Positions 33,965 through 42,230 of a stretch of DNA of 64,000 nt are shown here, piece by piece (within the stretch, counting starts at the first letter, position 1; each line of letters opens with the position of its first letter). A program made the position numbers and the translations under genes. Under the pieces are notes generated by a model that was not told the origin of the DNA, ran no database searches, and saw nothing but the letters and a program-made list of their open reading frames with translations. Source of the DNA: Spirosoma lacussanchae (GTDB taxonomy: Bacteria > Bacteroidota > Bacteroidia > Cytophagales > Spirosomataceae); NCBI RefSeq assembly GCF_005870035.1, contig NZ_SWJG01000007.1, positions 124,001-188,000 on the forward strand, read 5' to 3'.

Positions 33965-34718
33965 AAAATCCGCTGCCGCTGATGTAAGGGTCTTCGGCCG
34001 TGATGTGGTAGTGATAGATGCCGTTCGGGAAGTCGGTCGTTGCGTGGGTGTGGCCGTGGTACTTGTCGAGGTCGGCGTTGGTGATGGTTTTGCCGTTTTC
34101 GACGGGGCCGTATACAGGAAACCCATCGAGCAAAAAGCCCATCAGCGCATCTTTCCCTTTTTTAGTGGTCAGGTAAAACGGCTCGAGGTGGTAGTGGTAG
34201 AGGCCCTGCTGCTGAGGATGCCCGCCATACTGATCAAATCCGTTGATTTCGTTGGTAAGCGGGGCGTTCATAGCCGCGTACTGGTTGAAAAACGGCACCC
34301 CGTTGACCGATACCCCCATAGGCCCGCCGGGGGTCGACGCATGGGCCGCGTCGACCGTTGGATTGAGTGGTATTTTAAACGTCAGGTTAATCTGGCTGAT
34401 GGTATTGGGGTTGATAGCAAACCGGGTGTTGGTGCCGTTATAGGCTTCATAGAGCGAGCTTTCCCACTTGGTGCCTTTGTAATAAGGACTCTTGTGATCA
34501 GGCAGGCTGGTGGTTTTGATCACGACGTTCGTGCCTTCGATGTAGATGTCGCTGGCACCGTAGATTTTCTTGTATACATCCGGTACCGTTGTTGTGTTGT
34601 TGGCGGGCGTTACGGTATCGTCGGAAGTAGACTGGCAGGCGGTGGCAAAAACCAGGCAGCCGGCCAGCAGGGCCAGCCCGCGACGGGCCGTCAGGAATGA
34701 AGATGGGGTCATAGTCAT
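33936..34718 (-). CDS. YHYH-domain lipoprotein
   Basis: A 260-residue predicted lipoprotein (lipobox ATAC, Cys28). The YHYH domain is defined by two copies of the motif: LYHYH (173-177) and IYHYH (234-238). A HGHTH cluster lies at 221-225, and GFLLDGFPVYGP stands between the motifs. The clustered His and Tyr residues suggest metal binding, perhaps copper given the SCO1-like gene in the same operon, but this is not established. The gene overlaps the MORN lipoprotein gene by 29 bp. Confidence 0.88.
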   Translation of the reverse strand: MTMTPSSFLTARRGLALLAGCLVFATACQSTSDDTVTPANNTTTVPDVYKKIYGASDIYIEGTNVVIKTTSLPDHKSPYYKGTKWESSLYEAYNGTNTRFAINPNTISQINLTFKIPLNPTVDAAHASTPGGPMGVSVNGVPFFNQYAAMNAPLTNEINGFDQYGGHPQQQGLYHYHLEPFYLTTKKGKDALMGFLLDGFPVYGPVENGKTITNADLDKYHGHTHATTDFPNGIYHYHITAEDPYISGSGFYGKAGTVTQ

Positions 34719-34787
34719 AAATGAGTTGGTATGACCTTAGACGACCTTCCGAACGCATTCCTACGGCCGGGGCGAAGAATTTTATGA

Positions 34788-35273
34788 TTACTGTCGGGGT
34801 GGCCCGCCGGGCCCCGGTCGCTGCGGCCGGGCAAAGAGCTGCCCCAACTCATCGACCAGCTGCGCAAAATCGGCCCGCTGATCGGGGCGGCAGAGGGCTT
34901 TGATGTCCCGAAAATGGGCGTAGTTCAGTTGGGCAACCGCGCGCTGATTCTCGGCAATCTGGCGGCTCAGCGAGCTGGCCTGGCTGGTGTCGGGCTGGTC
35001 GGTGGCCAGCAGGCCGTAGTAACGACGGTAGAGCTGAGCCGACTCATCGGCCAGCACCCGGGTCTGCCGGCGGTGGGAATCGATCAGCCGACGATACTGC
35101 TGCTGCTGGCCGGTATCCAGCCGAAGCCGGTCAATAATGAGCCGGGCGGGGCCTTCGCCGGGGGCACCGGGGCTGGGAGGAGGGCCGGACTGCCGGATCA
35201 GAAAGCCGATGGTCACCAGGTTCAGCACCAGCAGGCCCACCAGGGCGATGGTTAATAGTTTGGTCCGCTCCAT
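34788..35273 (-). CDS. Spy/CpxP-like (CnrX-type) periplasmic sensor, membrane-anchored
   Basis: A 161-residue protein. Residues ~7-27 are a signal anchor (LTIALVGLLVLNLVTIGFLI). A Pro/Gly stretch is followed by a long helical domain with LTxxQ-like elements (RLDTGQQQQYRRLIDSHRRQTRVL, LCRPDQRADFAQLVDELGQLF). This is the fold of the Spy/CpxP chaperones and of CnrX/ZraP-type metal sensors. Its start overlaps the anti-sigma-like gene by 22 bp. In known CnrYXH-type systems such a sensor, an anti-sigma factor and an ECF sigma factor work together, which fits here. Confidence 0.75.
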   Translation of the reverse strand: MERTKLLTIALVGLLVLNLVTIGFLIRQSGPPPSPGAPGEGPARLIIDRLRLDTGQQQQYRRLIDSHRRQTRVLADESAQLYRRYYGLLATDQPDTSQASSLSRQIAENQRAVAQLNYAHFRDIKALCRPDQRADFAQLVDELGQLFARPQRPGPGGPPRQ

Positions 35274-35575
35274 ACGTCGTAAAGTTGGTTGGTAGCCGGA
35301 TAAAGGTTCAGGTCGGTAACGACGGTGTTCAGTTCGCTGGCGTTGGCCGGAGCCGACGCGAACCGACCGCTGGCCGCCTGCCAGTTCAGCACCACCAGCA
35401 GCCCGAACGACGCAGCCGCCAGCCAGACCGTTCGCATCGGCAAACGAACCGGAACCGCCCGGTCGGTGAGCCGATTGCGGATGCTGGCAAACAGAAACGG
35501 ACCGGGCTCGGCCCGTTGCAGCCCGTCTGCACTACTCAGAACGTCGTCAATCCATTTTTCTTTTTCCGGTTCCAT
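35252..35575 (-). CDS. Putative anti-sigma factor, single-pass membrane protein
   Basis: A 107-residue protein with an N-terminal cytoplasmic part (EKWIDDVLSSADGLQRAEPGPFLFASIRNRL), one membrane helix (TVWLAAASFGLLVVLNW, about 48-64) and a short periplasmic tail. It is directly downstream (30 bp) of an ECF sigma gene and overlaps the next gene by 22 bp. Size, topology and position fit an anti-sigma factor; no zinc-binding HxxxCxxC motif is present. The assignment therefore rests on context. Confidence 0.65.
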   Translation of the reverse strand: MEPEKEKWIDDVLSSADGLQRAEPGPFLFASIRNRLTDRAVPVRLPMRTVWLAAASFGLLVVLNWQAASGRFASAPANASELNTVVTDLNLYPATNQLYDVWSGPNY

Positions 35576-35605
35576 ACCTCGTTAGACGCGAGTGGCTCTT
35601 TATTC

Positions 35606-36196
35606 CTACGGCCGATTTGATTTATACCAGCCCGCCAGCTGTTTTTTCAGGTTTTCGGTAGCGCGTTGCAGCAGCGACTCGACCGCGCCTACGCTGACGG
35701 CCATGACCTCGGCGGCTTCACCATTGCTCAGCCCTTCGATTCGGGTCAGAATATAAGCCGTTTTTTGTTTGTCGGCGAGGGTATCGATGGCCCGGAACAG
35801 GATGGCCGCGTTCTCCTGCCGGTCGAGTTCGATGCCGGGATGGACGAAATCGGGCGCGTCATGGAGCAGGTTGCCGCTTGATGGGTCGAAGAGGCTGGTC
35901 AGGAACGCAAACCGCTTCTGCCGTTTTTTGTGCTTCAGGTAATCGAGCGACCGGCTAACCGTGATCCGATAGAGCCAGGTGGTTACCCGCGCGTCGCCCT
36001 TGAAACGCCCCGCCGACCGAAACACTTCGATAAAGACATCCTGCGTAATTTCTTCGGCGTCCTCGCGCGAGCGCACGTAGCCGAGCGCGGTGTTGAACAC
36101 CCGGCTTTTAGTGATCTCATACAACTGCCGGAAAGCGGTTTCGCTGCCCTGCGCAACGGCGTCGAGCAGGGCAATCAGGTCAGACGTATCGGCCAT
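35606..36196 (-). CDS. ECF-type RNA polymerase sigma factor
   Basis: A 196-residue sigma-70 family factor of the extracytoplasmic-function class. Region 2 (TAFRQLYEITKSRVFNTALGYVRSREDAEEITQDVFIEVF, about 18-57) and TTWLYRITVSRSLDYLKHKKRQKR are clear. Region 4 is IDTLADKQKTAYILTRIEGLSNGEAAEVMAVSVGAVESLLQRA (about 142-184), with its helix-turn-helix. It heads a six-gene minus-strand cluster ending with the SCO1-like gene and probably controls its own operon. The signal is unknown; the downstream genes hint at metal or redox stress in the envelope. Confidence 0.93.
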   Translation of the reverse strand: MADTSDLIALLDAVAQGSETAFRQLYEITKSRVFNTALGYVRSREDAEEITQDVFIEVFRSAGRFKGDARVTTWLYRITVSRSLDYLKHKKRQKRFAFLTSLFDPSSGNLLHDAPDFVHPGIELDRQENAAILFRAIDTLADKQKTAYILTRIEGLSNGEAAEVMAVSVGAVESLLQRATENLKKQLAGWYKSNRP

Positions 36197-36346
36197 TCAG
36201 GGTCACGGTGGATACCCACAGCGGCAATCGGCTGCTGCGGTTCGGGCCAGTAAGGTAATCGTTCCTGTTGACAATCAACTGGGTACGTACCTGGTTGGGC
36301 CTTGCCTGTCTGGCTGCAAAAATCGCTCCTAACGATCAAGTACGGC

Positions 36347-37387
36347 TCAGATGTTCAGTCTCCGCAGTATGGTATCGGCATCGAACGTCTCGATAGAGGG
36401 AAAATAAGTTTCGTAGGCTTCGTGCTGGAGTTTGGTGGCGTAGGTGCGATGAAAAAAATACCGGCCGTATTTGATGACGTAGTTCAGGATAAAGAATCGA
36501 TAGGCTTCGGGCAAAAACCGGATTTCGCGTTCGGTAAGCGGGTATATTTTGTGGTACTCTTCCAGAAACCAGCCAAACCGCTCTTCCATCAGCGGCCCGA
36601 TTACGTAGCTGAACACGGTACGGTCGCCCACGTCGGAGCAGACCCGGCTGAAGAAATAGAAATCCATAACCCGGTAACTGATCCGGAACCAGTCGTAATC
36701 CCAGCGCGAGTAGAGCTTCAGATCGTCGGTAACCGAGAAGTTGCCGATGTTCCAGTCCACGAAGACAGGCATGGTTTCGACCGTTTTGGCAACCAGCTTC
36801 TGCCGGTTTTCGAGGAACAGATGGCACTGCCGGCGCAGGGCTTCTTCGTTCAGGCGGTGTTCGTACTGGCCGGTTTCGGTGCCGAGCAGGTCGAGCAACC
36901 CCTGAATGTCGGACCGAAGGGTTTTGGCATATTTGGGCAGTACAGGGCTGGCGCGGTTACAGGCCAGGTGGAAGCGGGCAATTTCGGCACCGAGTTTCCG
37001 GATATGGGTTTCGTCGAGCCGACGCGGCATCCGGTTCATGGTGCGGATGGGGTTGTAGAAAACAACCCAGGCATCGATGGTATGTTCCTGATGCCGGTAG
37101 ATAAATACCTGCCCGTTTTTGGACAGCGAGCGGGCCAGCACATTCTCAAACGGATACAGCAGGTTGTTGGCCAGCGCCTGGATGATGCGGTGATCATCGC
37201 GAAAGTGTTCGAACTTGCCGAAGTACGAGAGCTTGGCAATGACCCGGTCGCCGGAGTCGAGCGTGATCCGAAACACGTGGTTGGTCGATACGCGGGCGCT
37301 GATGTCTTCAATGGCCTGAACGGTCTGGCTCGGATCAAACGCAGCCCACGCTTGCCGGATTATAGTAGGATAATCAATAAGACGCAT
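36347..37387 (-). CDS. Aminoglycoside-phosphotransferase-fold kinase-like protein
   Basis: A 346-residue protein of the APH kinase fold. RDRVIAKLSYFG-type residues (DRVIAKLSYF, about 47-56) give the ATP-site Lys. The catalytic loop reads PVFVDWNIGNFSV (about 207-219), with Asp and both Asn but Val in place of the usual His of HxD. A metal-site Asp is in SRWDYDW. The C-terminal ~100 residues are rich in Tyr and Phe (FRISYRVMDFYFFSRVC). The substrate is unknown. It lies 80 bp downstream of the glutamine-synthetase-family gene on the same strand, so both may serve one small-molecule pathway. Confidence 0.75.
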   Translation of the reverse strand: MRLIDYPTIIRQAWAAFDPSQTVQAIEDISARVSTNHVFRITLDSGDRVIAKLSYFGKFEHFRDDHRIIQALANNLLYPFENVLARSLSKNGQVFIYRHQEHTIDAWVVFYNPIRTMNRMPRRLDETHIRKLGAEIARFHLACNRASPVLPKYAKTLRSDIQGLLDLLGTETGQYEHRLNEEALRRQCHLFLENRQKLVAKTVETMPVFVDWNIGNFSVTDDLKLYSRWDYDWFRISYRVMDFYFFSRVCSDVGDRTVFSYVIGPLMEERFGWFLEEYHKIYPLTEREIRFLPEAYRFFILNYVIKYGRYFFHRTYATKLQHEAYETYFPSIETFDADTILRRLNI

Positions 37388-37467
37388 AACATCGGGTCAC
37401 GGTTTCCTGCTTCCTGTCTGCTGGTTGGGCGGCTGTTCACAAACCGTAAACCGAAGAGAAAACCGGG

Positions 37468-38859
37468 TTAAATAATCTCAAAATATCGCTTCAGCTCCCA
37501 GTCGCTGACCTGCCGGGCATACTGCCGGGCTTCCCAGTCGCGGGTGCGGGTGAAATGGTCAACAAATTCGGCCCCGAACAGTTCGACCGCCACCGCCGAT
37601 TCGGCCATTTGCCGGGTGGCGTCGGCCAGGTTACCCGGTATAACGCCGTGCTGCTTGTCAACGTATCCGTTGCCGATGGAAGCCGGTATGTCGAGCGAGA
37701 GGCCGTGCCGGATGCCGTACAGGCCCGACGCCAGCGCAGCCGCCAGCGCCAGATAGGGGTTGGTGTCGGCGCCCGATACCCGGTGTTCAACCCGGCAGTA
37801 GGCTTCCTTATGGTTCAGCACCCGGAGCGCCGTAGTCCGATTATCGACCGACCAGGTTACGGTGGTTGGCGCCCAGGCCCCCTCAACGAGTCGTTTGTAG
37901 CTGTTGACGGTGGGCGCAAACATGGGCGTGATATGCGGCAGGCAATGCAGCTGACCGGCAATAAACTGCTTCATTAGCTCGCTCATGTGTTTGTGAGCCC
38001 CCTGGCTGGTATCGGCGTAGAACAGGTTCCGGGTCTGGTCGGCGTTCCATAAACTCTGGTGAATATGGCCGCTGCAGCCGGGCAGGTCGGCGTTCCATTT
38101 GGCCATGAACGACGCCACGAGCCCGTGCCGATACGCAATCTCCTTGACGGCGGTTTTGAATAGCGCAGCTTTATCGGCCGCGCCCACTACCTCATCATGA
38201 TGGATAGCGGCTTCGTAAACCCCCGGCCCGGTTTCGGTGTGGAGACCTTCGAGCGGAATGTCGAAGCGCGTCAGAAAATCGAACAGATCGTTGTGGAAAG
38301 CAGACTCGAGCGAGGGGCGCAGGATCGAGTAGCCAAACATGCCGGGCGTAAGCGGCTCGGGGTTTCGAAATCCTTTGTCGTGCAGGCTCTGCGGGGTTTC
38401 GCGGAAGTTGAACCACTCAAATTCCTGCGCCATGCGGGCGTGGTAACCCATCTGGCGGCATTGTTCCGCAATCCGCTTCAGCAGCGAGCGCGGGCAGGCG
38501 GGCAGGCTAGTCCCGTCGGGCCGGGAAAAATCGGCCAGGAAAAACGGGATGTCATCTTCCCACGGAATCTGCCGAAACGTGGCAACGTCGAGCCGCACCG
38601 GCGCATCGGGGTAGCCCGAGTGCCAGCCCGTAATGCCCGCGTTGTCGTAGGGGGCATCGGTCATGTCCCACCCCCAGACCACGTCGCAGAAGCCAAAGCC
38701 ATCGGTCAGGCCGTCGATGAACTTCTGACGGCTGATCACTTTGCCCCGCAACACCCCATCGATGTCGGCGAAGGCGTACTTGATTTTGTGAATGTCGTGT
38801 TCAACGAGGAAGTCAACAACGGCTTGCGGAGTCATGGGCATTGGTGTTGGTTGAGGCAT
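37468..38859 (-). CDS. Glutamine synthetase family protein (gamma-glutamyl ligase type)
   Basis: A 463-residue ATP-dependent ligase of the glutamine synthetase superfamily. The N-terminal beta-grasp part begins IKYAFADIDGVLRGKVIS. The catalytic part shows EFEWFNF, HTETGPGVYEAAIHHDEVVGAADKAALFK, KWNADLPGCSGHIHQSLWN and NRTTALRVL; these carry the metal and ATP residues. Length and SGHIHQSL resemble PuuA/GlnT-type gamma-glutamylamine synthetases rather than housekeeping GlnA; no adenylylation Tyr motif is seen. The start at 38859 is the first reasonable ATG; others lie at 38841 and 38835. The kinase-like gene downstream may modify the substrate or product. Confidence 0.85.
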   Translation of the reverse strand: MPQPTPMPMTPQAVVDFLVEHDIHKIKYAFADIDGVLRGKVISRQKFIDGLTDGFGFCDVVWGWDMTDAPYDNAGITGWHSGYPDAPVRLDVATFRQIPWEDDIPFFLADFSRPDGTSLPACPRSLLKRIAEQCRQMGYHARMAQEFEWFNFRETPQSLHDKGFRNPEPLTPGMFGYSILRPSLESAFHNDLFDFLTRFDIPLEGLHTETGPGVYEAAIHHDEVVGAADKAALFKTAVKEIAYRHGLVASFMAKWNADLPGCSGHIHQSLWNADQTRNLFYADTSQGAHKHMSELMKQFIAGQLHCLPHITPMFAPTVNSYKRLVEGAWAPTTVTWSVDNRTTALRVLNHKEAYCRVEHRVSGADTNPYLALAAALASGLYGIRHGLSLDIPASIGNGYVDKQHGVIPGNLADATRQMAESAVAVELFGAEFVDHFTRTRDWEARQYARQVSDWELKRYFEII

Positions 38860-39056
38860 GAACGGATCGGCTGACAAACAGGACACGCAAAGATGCGTTT
38901 CGGCAGGCTTCCTCCCAAACTTCGGCCCGTTCCTCCCACGATTGGCGGGGTTCGTCACACCGATTTTCGGGGGCGGAGGGGCGGTGCTTGTTTTGAACCA
39001 TCAACCCCGGCAAAAGGCCGTGGGCTGACCCAAAAACGACTTTACCGTTCAAACCG

Positions 39057-39350
39057 ATGAAAACGATCTATAAAACCTTCGCCCTGTTGCTGATTGTCGC
39101 TTCGTTTGCTGCCTGTACCGATTCATCCATCGAGCCCGTTAAACCAGCCTTACAGCCGCAGTCGGCCGTTGAGCGGCCCGACAGCGTACAGCTGGTGCAT
39201 ATCGTGCCTTTTCATGACAACGCCCGGCCGCAGTCGATTCCGATGGATACGCCCGAGGCCGTTAGCCCGGTCGAGCCTCAACCCCGGCCGTCGGTAGCCC
39301 CCGTTCCGCAGCCTACCGGTATGCCGATGTATGTCTCCATCAGCCAGTAG
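39057..39350 (+). CDS. Small Pro-rich lipoprotein
   Basis: A 97-residue predicted lipoprotein: signal KTIYKTFALLLIVASFAAC with the lipobox FAAC at residues 17-20. A Pro-rich, disordered chain (about 25-90) follows. No family recognised. The following membrane-protein gene starts 34 bp downstream, so they may be co-transcribed. Confidence 0.7.
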   Translation: MKTIYKTFALLLIVASFAACTDSSIEPVKPALQPQSAVERPDSVQLVHIVPFHDNARPQSIPMDTPEAVSPVEPQPRPSVAPVPQPTGMPMYVSISQ

Positions 39351-39383
39351 TTCATTCTTTCTGTTTTTTCCTATACGCCTATT

Positions 39384-40130
39384 ATGAACACGTTCCGTAT
39401 GCGCTTCACCGATTTTACCGCCTTTGCCCGCCAGCCCCAGTACCTGCTGCCGCTGGATGAAACACCCGGCCAGCGTTCGACCGCGACCGCGAGTCTGTTT
39501 CTGACCGAATACCCGCTTTTTCTGACGGTTTCGGCCCTGTCGGTTGGGGCGCTGCTGCTGACCAGTTATCTGACCGGGCAGGACGTTCTGCGGCTGCTCA
39601 ACCTGTCGAGCCGGTTTCCGCTTACGGTACTGATTGTGGGGGGGCTGGTGGCGCCTGTGCTGTCTGAAACCCTGTTCCGGTTCATGCTGCGACTGACCCC
39701 GGCCCGGCTCGAAGTGGCCGTAGCGCTGCTCCTGCTGGCGCTGATCAATGTTTCATACAAAGGCATCAAGGCGGTATTGGACGCGCAGGCTATTTTCTGG
39801 GTGGTTCCGGTCTGGATGGTTGTTATCTGGCAGCTGAGCCGATACATCCGGCGCCCGGCCGTTTACGCGCAGATCGAGCGGTTCTGGCGGGTTAATTTCC
39901 GGTGGGTGTTTTACGGGCTGGCGCTGGTATACGCTCTGTTTCGGGTCTGCAATACCGTGTCGCTGACCGACTGGCAGGTGTTGTGGTTACCGGTACTGTT
40001 GCTGCCCGGTTGGCTGATCGGCCTTTATCTGGGCTACGTTCGGATGAAATACGGATTCTGGTTTGCCGTGGCCGTCCACGCCCTGATGATGAGCCTGCCC
40101 ATAAGTCTGGAAATAATCCGGTTGTTGTAG
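39384..40130 (+). CDS. CPBP-like (Abi) integral membrane protein, degenerate active site
   Basis: A 248-residue protein with about seven membrane segments. The order fits CPBP intramembrane proteases: an ETLFRFML motif (in place of EExxxR, with one Glu) near residue 93 and FWFAVAVHALMMSL at the end, matching the FxxxxxxH block. With Ser-Glu instead of Glu-Glu in motif 1 and no clear second His block, protease activity is doubtful. It is 14 bp upstream of the LytS-type kinase gene and may be in the same operon. Confidence 0.6.
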   Translation: MNTFRMRFTDFTAFARQPQYLLPLDETPGQRSTATASLFLTEYPLFLTVSALSVGALLLTSYLTGQDVLRLLNLSSRFPLTVLIVGGLVAPVLSETLFRFMLRLTPARLEVAVALLLLALINVSYKGIKAVLDAQAIFWVVPVWMVVIWQLSRYIRRPAVYAQIERFWRVNFRWVFYGLALVYALFRVCNTVSLTDWQVLWLPVLLLPGWLIGLYLGYVRMKYGFWFAVAVHALMMSLPISLEIIRLL

Positions 40131-40143
40131 CTTTGATGAGTCG

Positions 40144-41337
40144 ATGGAGAATCTTGTGACTATGAGTGATGTAAAAACCAGGTACTGGTCTTCTCTCGCG
40201 GGCTGGTTTGGTCAGCAGGCCCGGCCCTTTATAGCCCGCTGGTGGCTGTGGATTGTGCTGGTACTAAGTCCGGCTTATCTGATTTATTATTTTACCGAAA
40301 GCAGCCTCCAGGAGCGGATCAACACCAGTATTCAGAAGGCCGAGCAACGGGATAAAGCACTGGCGAAAGAAACTGGACAGAAAGCCAGTTCATCGTACCG
40401 GGCCGGGGTTTTTATAGGAACCATTGTGCGTCTTATCGTGAACGAATGGGTAACTCTATTGCTCATAGCGTTGCTGGTTGCCGCTTTGCTACGGCTACAT
40501 TATCTGTATGTGTTTCAGGTGTTGTTCGAGCGGGATGCTATCGGTCGTCGGGTATATGTTGTCGTTGCGGTGGTAGGATGGCTCGCCCTGGCCGCTATTT
40601 TTTCGGTACTTATCGGTAAACGAGGTGCCGAGTATAATTATCACTGGACGCTGGCGAATAGCTTTGTTTTAATGCATGTCGGCTACAGTCTGGTTGTGTC
40701 GTGGCAAAATAGCCGCCGTCGGCAACAGGCGCTGATCCAGCAGCGTGTTCAAGCCGAACTCGATGCGCTCAAAGCGCAGGTGAACCCGCATTTTCTGTTC
40801 AACTCACTCAACAACATCTACGGCACGGCCATCGTAGAAAACAGCCCCCGAACGGCCGAAAGTATACAGCAGCTCTCCGGAATTGTGCGCTACGTGATGG
40901 AAGAGTCGCGGCAGAAAACGACGGACATACAGCGCGAGCTGCGGTTCATCGACGATTACGTGGAACTACAGCGCGTCCGGATTCCCGATCAGGCCAATAT
41001 CCGGATCGACACCGATATTCAGTGGGATGAGAAACCGGCGCAGATTGTGCCGCTGCTGCTGAACCCGCTCATCGAAAATGCGTTCAAATACGGCATCAGC
41101 ATCCAGCAGCCCTGTTTTGTACGCATCCGGCTGCGGGTTCAGGACAACAGCCTCCATCTGGGTATCGCGAACAGCATTTTGCCCCGTACGGACCTGGAAA
41201 AAGGAACCGGCCTGGGGCTGGCCAACGTCCGGCAGCGGCTCGCCCTGGCCTATCCGAACCAGCACAGCCTGCGAATAAGCGACCATAACGACACCTTTTC
41301 GGTAGATTTGAGCATCGATCTTACCCCGAACGAATGA
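40144..41337 (+). CDS. LytS-type sensor histidine kinase
   Basis: A 397-residue membrane kinase. Four hydrophobic segments lie at about 33-50, 100-118, 137-157 and 170-188, forming a small-loop sensor part. The His_kinase domain has the phosphorylated His216 in QVNPHFLFNSLNNIYG. The ATPase part shows PLLLNPLIENAFKYG (N box) and KGTGLGLANVRQRL (G box). The ATG at 40144 is used; an ATG six codons later is possible. It overlaps the next gene by ATGA and probably phosphorylates the LytTR regulator two genes downstream. Confidence 0.93.
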   Translation: MENLVTMSDVKTRYWSSLAGWFGQQARPFIARWWLWIVLVLSPAYLIYYFTESSLQERINTSIQKAEQRDKALAKETGQKASSSYRAGVFIGTIVRLIVNEWVTLLLIALLVAALLRLHYLYVFQVLFERDAIGRRVYVVVAVVGWLALAAIFSVLIGKRGAEYNYHWTLANSFVLMHVGYSLVVSWQNSRRRQQALIQQRVQAELDALKAQVNPHFLFNSLNNIYGTAIVENSPRTAESIQQLSGIVRYVMEESRQKTTDIQRELRFIDDYVELQRVRIPDQANIRIDTDIQWDEKPAQIVPLLLNPLIENAFKYGISIQQPCFVRIRLRVQDNSLHLGIANSILPRTDLEKGTGLGLANVRQRLALAYPNQHSLRISDHNDTFSVDLSIDLTPNE

Positions 41338-41528
41338 AACCTACTGCCAAGCTGATCATTGCATCGATCGTTCTTTTCGCGATAGCCGCGGCTCTGCCTA
41401 TCGTTACGCTCGTCAACACGTACCTGAAACGGGGGGTTATCGACTGGTTGAGCGTTGTAATCAGTGCGCTGTTCAGCCTGGCCGCCTACCGGATGTACAC
41501 CCGCTTGAAACGGCCCACGGGCCGATAA
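41334..41528 (+). CDS. Small two-helix membrane protein between kinase and regulator
   Basis: A 64-residue protein with two hydrophobic segments (AKLIIASIVLFAIAAALPIVT and WLSVVISALFSLAAYRMY). It begins in an ATGA overlap with the kinase stop and ends 3 bp before the regulator start, so translation is probably coupled. No family recognised; it may modulate the kinase (inference from position). Confidence 0.75.
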   Translation: MKPTAKLIIASIVLFAIAAALPIVTLVNTYLKRGVIDWLSVVISALFSLAAYRMYTRLKRPTGR

Positions 41529-41531
41529 CCC

Positions 41532-42230
41532 ATGCCTACTCAACTCCGCTGCATCGCCATCGACGATGAGCCTATTGCCCTCGACGTGATCAGGGCCCAC
41601 GCGGCCAAAGTGCCGTTTCTGGACCTTCGGCGTACCTTCGTCAACGCCATCGAAGCGCTTGCTTTCCTGAAAACCGAGACCATCGATCTGATTTTTCTCG
41701 ATATCAACATGCCCGACCTCACCGGGCTGGACTTTGCGCAGGTGGTCGGCAACCGGAGCCTGGTCATTTTCACGACAGCCTATCCCGAGTACGCGCTGCA
41801 GGGCTTTGAACTGAGCGCCCTCGACTATCTGCTGAAGCCCATTGCGTTCGGTCGTTTTTTTCAGGCGGCCAACAAAGCCTACGAGCGCCTGGCCGGTCCC
41901 GACAAGAACGGCACGCCGGCGCGTTCGCCCTACGTATTCGTGAAAGATGGTTACGACTGGGTCCGTATCAGCCTGGCCGAGTTGCAGTACGTAGAGTCGG
42001 AGGGCAATTACCTGACGTTTCAGGAAACGGGCAAGAAAACCCTCACCCGCATGACCATCGGCGAGGCTATGGAGATGCTACCGGCCGAGCAGTTTATGCG
42101 GGTTCATAAATCCTATATCGTAGCGCTGGACCGTATCGAAAAAATCGAACGTCATCAGCTAACCATCGGTAAAGTGCAGGTGCCGCTCAGCGGAAGTTAC
42201 CGCGACGAACTGCTCGAGCGGGTTAAATGA
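41532..42230 (+). CDS. LytTR-family response regulator
   Basis: A 232-residue regulator. The receiver domain (1-120) has acidic residues Asp11-Asp12 and the phosphoacceptor Asp57 in FLDINMPDLTG, plus a Lys in YLLKPI. The LytTR DNA-binding domain (about 135-230) shows YVFVKDGYDWVRISLAELQYVESEGNYLTF and MRVHKSYIVALDRIE. Such regulators bind direct repeats upstream of target operons. It completes the kinase-small protein-regulator operon; its end overlaps the convergent nadB gene by 8 bp. Confidence 0.95.
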   Translation: MPTQLRCIAIDDEPIALDVIRAHAAKVPFLDLRRTFVNAIEALAFLKTETIDLIFLDINMPDLTGLDFAQVVGNRSLVIFTTAYPEYALQGFELSALDYLLKPIAFGRFFQAANKAYERLAGPDKNGTPARSPYVFVKDGYDWVRISLAELQYVESEGNYLTFQETGKKTLTRMTIGEAMEMLPAEQFMRVHKSYIVALDRIEKIERHQLTIGKVQVPLSGSYRDELLERVK

